Assembly (NCBI RefSeq): GCF_009728995.1
Contig: NZ_VTZW01000006.1
Location: 62,001 to 126,000 of the forward strand
Length of the DNA stretch: 64,000 bases
Reading direction: 5' to 3'
From: Streptomonospora sp. PA3
Lineage (GTDB): Bacteria > Actinomycetota > Actinomycetes > Streptosporangiales > Streptosporangiaceae
Shown: piece after piece, positions 36,923 to 42,963 of the stretch
How the letters are laid out: each line of letters begins with the position of its first letter
Position numbering within the stretch: position 1 is the stretch's first letter
The notes under the pieces: generated by a model
What the model was told of the DNA's origin: nothing
Databases searched by the model: none
The model's input: only the letters and a program-made list of their open reading frames with translations
Position numbers and translations under genes: made by a program

Positions 36923-38972
36923 GAAGGGTCAGAACGTAGCGCTTCGCCTTCCCCGTGGCGTTATCGGTATCGACGTCGACGCCTACGGCGACAAGCCCGG
37001 TGCGGAAACGCTGAAGGATTGCGAAAGGAAGTGGGGGAAGCTTCCCGCAACCGACCGCAGCGGTTCTAGGGAAGCCCCCAGCGGGATCTACCTGTACCGA
37101 GTCCCGGACGACTTCGAGGCGATCACCGCACTCCCCGGTATCGAGCTGATCCAGCACCATCACCGCTACATGGTCGTTGAACCGAGCACGCACCCCGTTA
37201 CCGGCAAGGCGTACCGCTGGGAACCGGTAGGTGATTCGCTGATGGTGCTCGGTGGAGTCGAAGCACTTCCCAAGCTGCCGGATTCCTGGCTTGAAGGGCT
37301 GCGCGCGACCAATACCGGAAAGCCACTGAAGCGGACGGAGAGCGCTTCGGACTCGCTGAGCGAAGGCAACCCCTGCGGCAGCGTCACACACGCTCTGGAA
37401 GCCTATGAGAAGCGGGTACAGGACGGTTCCAGCCGTCATGACGCGATGGTCGCCGCACAGTACCGCTTGATCCAGCTCGGGTCGGAGGGACACCCCGGAG
37501 TCGGTGCGGCAATCGACACGTTGGAGTCGGTGTTCGTCCCGGAGGTGTCGGCCGACCGCAAGGGCGGCAGTCGTGAAGCACAGCGCGAATGGGACACCGC
37601 GTTAGACGGTGCGCTGCGGCTGGCGGACGACCCCGAAGCGCTCGGGTGCGACTGCGACGGTGCACAGACCAACCTCCCGGATTCGTTCTGGGAGTCGCGG
37701 GAGTCGCTGCGACACATCCGTCAGGCTGCACACTCCCGGACCTCCAGTGCGGACGTGGTCTTCTACGCGACCCTTGCGCGCATGTCCGCCATGGTCGACT
37801 ACCGCACCCGTGTGGACACCGGAGTGAAGGAACCGGCTTCGCTCAACCTTTTCGTCGCTGTGGTCGGCAGCTCCGGAGCGGGCAAGACCTCCGGTGTTTC
37901 CGGGGTGCGAAAGCTGATGCCGGCACCGGCTGACCTGGACTTTCGCGACGGTCTTCCCATGGGTAGCGGCGAAGGGATCGCAGAGGCGTACTACGGGACC
38001 GTGTGGGAGGAAGACCCCAGCGGCGGGACCAAGAAGGACGGGACTCCCAAGGTGGTCTCCGTCCGCAAGCAAGTGCGGTGGAACTGCTTCTTCTCCCTGG
38101 ACGAAGGCGAGAACCTCACGAAGCAGTTGGAGCGCTCGGGTACCACGATCGGTCCGACGCTGCGGAGCGCTTGGGTCGGTGATCTGCTGGGGCAGGCCAA
38201 CGCGCGGCAGGAGACCACACGGGTACTGCCCCGGGGTGAGTACGCGCTCGGCGCGCTGATCGGGTATCAGCAGGAAACCGCAGCGGCGCTGCTGGACGAC
38301 TCCGCAGCGGGGACACCTCAGCGGTTCCTGTTCTGCTCCGCGACCGACCCCAGCATCCCGGACAAGCGCATCCCGCATCCGGGAGAGCTGAGCGGCTATC
38401 TGCTGGGACCGGACAACTCGTTTGTCGATACCGGACCGCTGACGCTGGAGTTTCCCGAAGACCTCAAGGACGAGATGTTCCGGGAGATGCGTTCGTACGC
38501 CACGGGTGAGGCAGTCATTGAAAACCCGCTGGATTCGCACCGGTCGCTGATGCGGGCGAAGGTCGCGGCGTTGCTCGCACTCTTGGACGGTCGGGTTGAG
38601 GTCACCCGTGAGGATTGGGACCTTTCCGGTGTCGTCTGGGAGACGTCGTGTGCGGTACGGGATTCGGTCGTCTCTTACAACCTCGCTGAGAAGACCAAGC
38701 GGGAGGAAGCCGCGACCCGCAAGCGGGTTGAAACCGAGCGACGGCTTGAAGTCGCGCGGACGCAGGCAAGACCCAAGCTGGAGAAGACCGCTAAGGCTTT
38801 GGCGAAGAAAGTTCACGACAAGGGACGCTTCCCGGTCGGAGAGCTGCGCAAGACCCTTCGCTCCGACACGCGTGAGTTGTTTGCTGAGGCGACCGACTAC
38901 GCGGACGAACAGGGTTGGGTGGTCTTCGACGAAAACGAACGGGTCTTCTACCCCGGAGAGTCGAAGCCATAA
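36771..38972 (+). CDS. primase-polymerase/helicase replication protein (RepPP type)
   Basis: 733 aa. Residues 20-175 are a bifunctional primase-polymerase domain: RLPRGVIGIDVDAYGD (Asp68 and Asp70 metal ligands) and LIQHHHRYMVVEPSTHP with the conserved His and PS-HP motif. Residues about 320-650 form a DUF3987/P-loop helicase with Walker A GSSGAGKT (366-373) and LDEGENL. The C terminus is charged, with a winged-helix-like end (VGELRKTLRSDTRELF). It should start and drive replication of the excised element. The putative origin lies directly downstream. Similar proteins define the prim-pol AICEs and satellite Pri-Rep modules. The ATG at 36771 lacks a good ribosome site; see the overlapping leader ORF. 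Confidence 0.88.
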   Translation: MSIPRTQFISVEDAYSKYTEAGWQIVPVNGKTLAVKGATGRDGHTESVPPKKGQNVALRLPRGVIGIDVDAYGDKPGAETLKDCERKWGKLPATDRSGSREAPSGIYLYRVPDDFEAITALPGIELIQHHHRYMVVEPSTHPVTGKAYRWEPVGDSLMVLGGVEALPKLPDSWLEGLRATNTGKPLKRTESASDSLSEGNPCGSVTHALEAYEKRVQDGSSRHDAMVAAQYRLIQLGSEGHPGVGAAIDTLESVFVPEVSADRKGGSREAQREWDTALDGALRLADDPEALGCDCDGAQTNLPDSFWESRESLRHIRQAAHSRTSSADVVFYATLARMSAMVDYRTRVDTGVKEPASLNLFVAVVGSSGAGKTSGVSGVRKLMPAPADLDFRDGLPMGSGEGIAEAYYGTVWEEDPSGGTKKDGTPKVVSVRKQVRWNCFFSLDEGENLTKQLERSGTTIGPTLRSAWVGDLLGQANARQETTRVLPRGEYALGALIGYQQETAAALLDDSAAGTPQRFLFCSATDPSIPDKRIPHPGELSGYLLGPDNSFVDTGPLTLEFPEDLKDEMFREMRSYATGEAVIENPLDSHRSLMRAKVAALLALLDGRVEVTREDWDLSGVVWETSCAVRDSVVSYNLAEKTKREEAATRKRVETERRLEVARTQARPKLEKTAKALAKKVHDKGRFPVGELRKTLRSDTRELFAEATDYADEQGWVVFDENERVFYPGESKP

Positions 38973-39290
38973 AAAAGTCCACGGTGGACTTTTTGTCCAC
39001 CCCTAAAACCGCAGGTCAGTAGGGGTGGACCACCGTGGACAAAAAGTCCACGGTCCCTCGCGAACGAACCCAAGTATAAACCTCTAGTCCTTACGTTCAA
39101 TACTATATTTACGCAGGTCACAGAGTTATAGGGCTAGAGAGCGGAGAGATGACGGATTTTCGTTCCTCCGCGCGCGACCGTGGACTTTTTGTCCACGGTG
39201 TCCACGGTCGCTGACCTGCGAAAATAAGGTCCACCGGGGTGGACATAATCCCCTGAGCTGGGGAAACTATGTCCACCCCAGGTCAGAGCG
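38972..39290. other. putative replication origin: GTCCAC iterons and nested palindromes
   Basis: GTCCAC/GTGGAC occurs about ten times. Structures include GTCCACGGTGGAC (38977), an 11-bp inverted repeat GTCCACCCCTA/TAGGGGTGGAC (38995-39030), CCGTGGAC-N5-GTCCACGG (39033-39053), its relative near 39178-39198, and a 12-bp inverted repeat GGGGTGGACATA/TATGTCCACCCC (39237-39279) with an inner CCCC/GGGG hairpin. An AT-rich stretch (39071-39110) lies between. Three GCAGGTCA motifs (39011, 39113, 39212) also occur. Location right after the primase fits an origin. Confidence 0.75.
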
Positions 39291-39305
39291 TTGATAAGGA
39301 GAATC

Positions 39306-39776
39306 ATGGAATGTCGTTACTGCGGGAAGCGTCCCGCTGGTGTCCCGTTCAATCGTAGCGCTCCCGCTTGCGGTGAATGCTACTCCGGATACTCGAAGAT
39401 CAAGAAGCACGAAGTCAAGGCGAAAAAACGCGGACTTCCCGTGGTGTACTTCCTGCGGGAGGAAGTCTACGACTACGCTGAACCGCTGTGCGGTATCTGC
39501 CTTGAACCGGTCGATATGGACACCCCGTGGATTCGCGGCGAAGACTGTCCGGGTTACCCGGTAATGGATCACATGATGCCGTTAGCGGCGAACATCGGTC
39601 CGCATCCGGGACACAGTCCGGTCAATGCTCAGTTGGCGCATGCGTCATGCAACGCGCAGAAGAAGGACCATGCGGTGATGATCCTTCAAGGGGTGGAGTT
39701 TCCCGCTCGGTTCTTCTGCTGTGTTCCGTGGCGCAAAACGGAGCGGTTGCATTCTCCGAGGTGTCCGGCAGCATGA
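39306..39776 (+). CDS. HNH endonuclease-like protein
   Basis: 156 aa; ATG at 39306 with AAGGAG. The N-terminal zinc motif (Cys3, Cys6, Cys22, Cys25) is followed by a basic helix, then the HNH region: CGICLEP (Cys62, Cys65), VMDHMMPLA (Asp88, His89), NAQLAHASCNAQKKD (Asn108, His112, Cys115, Asn116). The motif order fits HNH nucleases of phages and satellites, where they aid DNA packaging or mobility. No terminase is nearby. It may act on the origin or on helper-phage DNA (inference). Confidence 0.85.
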   Translation: MECRYCGKRPAGVPFNRSAPACGECYSGYSKIKKHEVKAKKRGLPVVYFLREEVYDYAEPLCGICLEPVDMDTPWIRGEDCPGYPVMDHMMPLAANIGPHPGHSPVNAQLAHASCNAQKKDHAVMILQGVEFPARFFCCVPWRKTERLHSPRCPAA

Positions 39777-39779
39777 CTG

Positions 39780-39804
39780 AAGGCGACGGCTGAGCCGTCG
39801 CCTT
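39780..39804 (+). terminator. terminator after the HNH gene
   Basis: Perfect 11-bp stem (39780-39790 and 39794-39804) with a TGA loop, then CTTCGG. Confidence 0.8.
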
Positions 39805-39968
39805 CTTCGGACCACGAAGGCCGCAACTAGACCCGGTCGGCTGCGGGTAATGCGCGACCGTTACAACAGTCGTTGTCACAGTTCAGGTACCGGAACCGTT
39901 AAGACTCTTTACAGTTGCTTGCGGGCTGTCAGAGGGTTTTCACAATTGCACGAGCGTGACCAAGAGAA

Positions 39969-40001
39969 GACCCGGTGAACGCCCCTCCTGTTCACCGGGT
40001 C
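39969..40001 (-). terminator. terminator of the minus-strand 91-aa gene
   Basis: Perfect 12-bp stem (39969-39980 and 39990-40001), followed on the minus strand by TTCTCTTGG. Confidence 0.75.
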
Positions 40002-40022
40002 AGCTTCTCCAGTCCGCGACTC

Positions 40023-40298
40023 TCACCCCAGCGTCATCCCCGCGTTCAACCCCTTCGGGAAGACGTCACCGGGGTTCGCGTCCGCGACCACCACGTCAAC
40101 GGTCTTGCAGACCCCCTCGTCATCGATCACCGCAATGTGTCGCGTCCCTCCGGTCGACATCTGGAAGGAAGCGAGGTTCTCTGAGGCGGTCACCGTGACA
40201 CCCGCGATGATCACCGACATCCCGCGACCCCGTGACACCGCGACACCACGGGAGCGCGCTTCCATCAGCAGCAGCTCCAGTACATGCATTGAGTCCAT
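40023..40298 (-). CDS. small hypothetical protein, 91 aa, divergent from the XRE gene
   Basis: Starts MDSMHVLELLLMEARSRGVAVSRG, then SVIIAGVTVTASENLASFQM and IAVIDDEGVCKTVDVVVADANPGDV. Mixed alpha/beta; no membrane helix. It lies next to an XRE-DUF5753/DUF397 pair, an arrangement like whiJ-type loci, where a third small protein is often present. No direct homology can be claimed. Start at 40298 or ATG 40289. Confidence 0.55.
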   Translation of the reverse strand: MDSMHVLELLLMEARSRGVAVSRGRGMSVIIAGVTVTASENLASFQMSTGGTRHIAVIDDEGVCKTVDVVVADANPGDVFPKGLNAGMTLG

Positions 40299-40395
40299 AC
40301 ACCAACGGTCACGGTCGCCTGAGCGGTTTCACAGCAACCGCAGTCTTCCCGCACAGCAATGGTGGCGGTTGCACGTTGCTGCATAGGCTTGACGC

Positions 40396-41169
40396 GTGGA
40401 TGAAACAGGGTTCGGGGCGAACCTCGCAAAGCTCCGCGAACTGTCAGGACTCACACAGCGGCAGTTAGCCAACCGCGTAGACGGGTCGGCTTCTTCCATC
40501 TCCCGATGGGAATCGGGAACCATCACTCCGAGGCGGTCTGACGTCGAAAAACTCGACTCGGCTCTACATGCCGGCGGTCGGCTTCTACGGACCTGGGAGA
40601 GCGAGACGTCAGGGTCACAGCTTCCCCCGTGGATGCGCTCGGTTGGGAAGCTCGAAGACAAAGCGGTGTCGATTGACACCGTCGCTGTGTCGACCGTTCC
40701 GGGACTCCTCCAGTCCTACGCCTTCGCTCGTGAGGTGTTCCGCGCGGGTCGACCGTCCGCGACTTCTGAGGAGCTGGACAAGCTAGCTCGGTTGCGGGTC
40801 GAGCGCTACGAACGGCTGACCCGCAGCAATGACCCGTTCGTCACTGCGGTGTTTCCGGAGTTCGCTCTCCGCTGGACTCCCGAAGCCGTCAGGATCGATC
40901 AGGTCAAGGCTCTACTTGCCTTCGCTGAGCGGGAACGGACCTCGATACACGTGGTCCCCGATGGCACGTTGCTGCTGTCCCTGACGGCTGCGGTTCACGT
41001 CTACCGCTTGGGTGACGGAACGATCGTCGCTGCGAGCGAACACGGTAACGGGAGTCTGGTGTACGACACACCCGCTCAGGCTGCGAGGATAGACGGGTTC
41101 ATCCGGGACGCACTGACCCGCGCGCTCCCGGAAGCTCACACCGTGAAGTTGCTTGAAGGGATGCTTTGA
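40396..41169 (+). CDS. XRE family HTH regulator with DUF5753 domain (WhiJ-like)
   Basis: 257 aa from GTG. HTH at about 8-60 (LAKLRELSGLTQRQLANRVDGSASSISRWESG), then a DUF5753 domain (from about 90: IDTVAVSTVPGLLQSYAFAREVFRAGRP, ERYERLTRSNDPFVTAVFPEFALRW, TSIHVVPDG). Such proteins pair with DUF397 partners in actinomycetes and act in development or as toxin-antitoxin-like modules. The downstream DUF397 gene overlaps by one base. Here the pair probably controls element genes or host entry (inference). Confidence 0.88.
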   Translation: MDETGFGANLAKLRELSGLTQRQLANRVDGSASSISRWESGTITPRRSDVEKLDSALHAGGRLLRTWESETSGSQLPPWMRSVGKLEDKAVSIDTVAVSTVPGLLQSYAFAREVFRAGRPSATSEELDKLARLRVERYERLTRSNDPFVTAVFPEFALRWTPEAVRIDQVKALLAFAERERTSIHVVPDGTLLLSLTAAVHVYRLGDGTIVAASEHGNGSLVYDTPAQAARIDGFIRDALTRALPEAHTVKLLEGML

Positions 41170-41345
41170 TGCGTTCTCCCGATGGGTTCCATAAGTCCAG
41201 CTACAGCGAGTCGGGTTCCCACTGTGTGGAGGTGTCGGAGGGTCCCGAGACACGTGTCCGCGACACGCAGAACCGCGACAAGGGACACCTGACGTTCCCC
41301 GCTGGTGAATGGAAAGCGTTCCTCGAAGGTCTCGAAGACCTCTGA
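41169..41345 (+). CDS. DUF397 protein, 58 aa
   Basis: Stop and start overlap (TGATG) with the XRE gene. The sequence has the DUF397 marks: FHKSSYSESGSHCVEVSEG, VRDTQNRDKGHLTF, and FPAGEWKAFLEGLED. Usual DUF397 length. It is the partner of the upstream XRE protein and may sequester or modify its activity. Too short for long-ORF calls but well supported. Confidence 0.88.
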   Translation: MRSPDGFHKSSYSESGSHCVEVSEGPETRVRDTQNRDKGHLTFPAGEWKAFLEGLEDL

Positions 41346-41651
41346 CCGCTGCGACTTCGAGGGGGACACCCGACGTCGGGTGTCCCCCTTTGTCGTGTCG
41401 AAGGGGGTCATAATGTGACCCCCATTGCGCTGACCTGCGAAGTACGGGAGATGTCCGCAGATCCCTCGCGTATACAGTATGCAATCCTAACCCGCTGAGA
41501 TTGCAACCTTCGGTTGCAACTCTGACCGCTCCGGCCTACAGTCAGCGTGTAATCACAAAACGAACGGGTCACCGGGAGCGCAAACGGCTACCGTCTGCGA
41601 CTCCTCCCAGGTCAGACACCTCACCCGTTGCGGAGCGCAGACTACTGAAAG
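41346..41651. other. right-end non-coding segment of the element
   Basis: 306 bp between DUF397 and attR. Holds the terminator at 41360-41389, a hairpin GGGGGTCA/TGACCCCC near 41403-41423, one GCAGGTCA motif (41431-41438), and an inverted repeat TTGCAACC/GGTTGCAA near 41504-41522. Integrase or excisionase arm sites may lie here. Confidence 0.4.
41360..41391 (+). terminator. terminator of the XRE/DUF397 pair
   Basis: A 30-base perfect palindrome (41360-41389) followed by TT. Works in both directions, so it also blocks transcription entering from attR. Confidence 0.8.
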
Positions 41652-41670
41652 TGCTCTTGTAGTGCGTCAT
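41569..41670 (-). CDS. orphan 33-aa ORF fused to the fadE start in attR
   Basis: The attR copy carries the fadE upstream region, ATG and first six codons. Reading on into the element gives MTHYKS followed by TFSSLRSATGEVSDL and a stop after 33 residues. It is a by-product of the att structure; a real product is doubtful, but a transcript toward the element interior is likely. Confidence 0.3.
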   Translation of the reverse strand: MTHYKSTFSSLRSATGEVSDLGGVADGSRLRSR

Positions 41671-41768
41671 TCGCGCGCTCCGCTCGTCCCGGCCGCTGTG
41701 TGTGCACACGCGATCTACTGACTGGTAACAAAACCCATGTTACTACCCGGTAGGAGGCGGCGGCCAGC
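41652..41768. repeat. attR: right 117-bp direct repeat
   Basis: Identical to 30702-30818. Carries a second copy of the fadE upstream region with both operator-like motifs (41715-41753). Precise excision should rejoin fadE with the sequence from 41769, placing it about 226 bp from the toxin-antitoxin start in divergent orientation. Confidence 0.92.
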
Positions 41769-41823
41769 CGGACCTACCGCAAGGACACTCAGCTCTCTCG
41801 GAGCACAGAACAGCTCGACGTGG

Positions 41824-41852
41824 TTGCGGTTATTTCATTTGCTTCGGATAAT
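41824..41852 (+). promoter_or_regulatory. promoter of the toxin-antitoxin pair
   Basis: -35 TTGCGG (41824-41829), 17 bp, -10 GATAAT (41847-41852), 45 bp before the antitoxin ATG. It lies in AT-rich chromosomal sequence just outside attR. Confidence 0.65.
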
Positions 41853-41896
41853 TCACTAAGGAGGGGGAACGGTTTGAGGAACGACGAGGAGGAAGC

Positions 41897-42346
41897 ATGG
41901 CTGTACTGTCGTCGCACCCGGACTCCACGCAGGTCGAGGCGGCCGCGAGTGCACTCCCCCGGATCCGCCATTACCTGGAAGAGCACCCCGAGCCCTTGAC
42001 CCGCGTCCCCGTGGTCGCCGAGGACAGCGGCCAGGGACTGGTGCTCCCGCGCTCGGCCGTCGAGTTGCTCGCCGCCGTGCTCGCGCACATGGCGGCAGGA
42101 CGCGGCGTTTCGATCGTTCCCGAACACGCGGAACTGACGACTCAGCAGGCCGCGGACATGCTGAACGTCTCGCGCCCTTACCTGGTCGGCCTTCTCGAAG
42201 CCGGCGAGATCGCGTATCGCAAGGTCGGCACGCATCGAAGAGTGCGTGCGGCTTCGCTGCTGGAGTACATGCGCGCCGACGACCAGCGCCGCCGCGAAGC
42301 CGCCGATGACCTGTCCGCGGTGACTCGGGAGCTGGGCCTGGACTGA
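41897..42346 (+). CDS. excisionase-type HTH antitoxin
   Basis: 149 aa; GAGGAGG before ATG. The N-terminal half resembles antitoxins of PIN-toxin pairs (LVLPRSAVELLAAVLAHMAAG). Residues about 80-127 are a MerR/excisionase-like HTH (LTTQQAADMLNVSRPYLVGLLEAGEIAYRKVGTHRR). It directly precedes a PIN-domain gene with 1 base between. Probably binds the promoter and neutralises the toxin. Chromosomal, immediately outside attR, so it is not part of the excisable unit. Confidence 0.85.
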   Translation: MAVLSSHPDSTQVEAAASALPRIRHYLEEHPEPLTRVPVVAEDSGQGLVLPRSAVELLAAVLAHMAAGRGVSIVPEHAELTTQQAADMLNVSRPYLVGLLEAGEIAYRKVGTHRRVRAASLLEYMRADDQRRREAADDLSAVTRELGLD

Positions 42347-42347
42347 G

Positions 42348-42902
42348 ATGCCCTTCACCGTCGTCTATGACGCCAACGTCCTCTACCCGAGCACACTGCG
42401 GGACCTGCTCATCCGAGTGGCGCAGGCGGGGCTCGTCCAAGCGAAGTGGACGCATCGGATCCTCGATGAGGTTTTCGACAGTCTCGCGGCGAACCGCCCC
42501 GATCTGCCTGCCGATGCCCTGCGTCGCACACGGCAACTGATGATCACAGCCGTCCGCGACTGCCTTATCACGGGATACGAGCCGCTGATCGAATCCCTGC
42601 GCTTGCCCGACCCCGATGATCGCCACGTACTGGCGGCCGCCATCCGTGCACGGGCCCAGGTCGTCGTCACCGAGAACCTGTCCGACTTTCCTGCATCGGT
42701 GCTGGGCGACTGGGACATCGAGGCCAAGAGCGCCGACGAGTTCGTCCTGGACCAGATCCATCTGGATCGAAAGGTCGTCTGGTCCTGCGCGCAGCAGATC
42801 GCCGATTCGTGGCGCAGGCCTCCCGGAACGGTCGCCGACGTCCTCGCGAACCTGCAACGCAACGGGTTGCACGCGGCCGTGGCCGAGCTTCAGGCCGAAT
42901 GA
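42348..42902 (+). CDS. PIN-domain ribonuclease toxin (VapC-like)
   Basis: 184 aa. PIN-fold acidic residues are visible: Asp8 in VVYDANVLYP, Glu41 in HRILDEVFDSL, Asp90/Asp91 in LPDPDDRHVLAAAI, and Asp113 in TENLSDFP. These chelate metal for RNA cleavage in VapC toxins. The C-terminal 60 residues form an extra helical part. Translationally coupled to the upstream antitoxin. Convergent with the AAA+ operon, separated by a strong terminator. Confidence 0.87.
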   Translation: MPFTVVYDANVLYPSTLRDLLIRVAQAGLVQAKWTHRILDEVFDSLAANRPDLPADALRRTRQLMITAVRDCLITGYEPLIESLRLPDPDDRHVLAAAIRARAQVVVTENLSDFPASVLGDWDIEAKSADEFVLDQIHLDRKVVWSCAQQIADSWRRPPGTVADVLANLQRNGLHAAVAELQAE

Positions 42903-42906
42903 GCCG

Positions 42907-42940
42907 CGGCGGGGCGCGGCCGCCGTGCCGCGCCCCGCCG
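42907..42940. terminator. bidirectional terminator
   Basis: Perfect 14-bp stem (42907-42920 and 42927-42940), 6-base loop, between convergent genes. Confidence 0.7.
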
Positions 42941-42963
42941 GCTGCGGGGGTCCGGGGTGCGCC

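Larger units (their letters stand above)
30702..41768. mobile_element. integrative element of about 10.95 kb (tyrosine recombinase, prim-pol)
   Basis: Bounded by a perfect 117-bp direct repeat (30702-30818 and 41652-41768; offset 10,950). The recombinase gene lies just inside the left repeat. Genes use more A/T codons than the flanks. Content: integrase, HTH protein, PGBD protein, small charged proteins, prim-pol/helicase, HNH protein, XRE/DUF397 pair, a putative structured RNA, and a putative origin. There is no FtsK/TraB-like translocase, relaxase, capsid, portal or terminase. The nearest known classes are AICEs with RepPP replication and phage satellites (PICI-like). Which it is, or whether it is new, is inference. 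Confidence 0.9.

Noticed and set aside
30819-41651. A conjugative AICE with TraB
   Set aside because: No FtsK/TraB-like translocase exists; the only P-loop protein is the prim-pol/helicase.
41569-41670. Second partial fadE gene at attR
   Set aside because: Only the first six codons match; the rest is element sequence. It comes from the att duplication and is not a decayed gene copy.
41769-42902. Toxin-antitoxin pair as cargo of the element
   Set aside because: It lies outside the right 117-bp repeat, so it would stay in the chromosome on excision.
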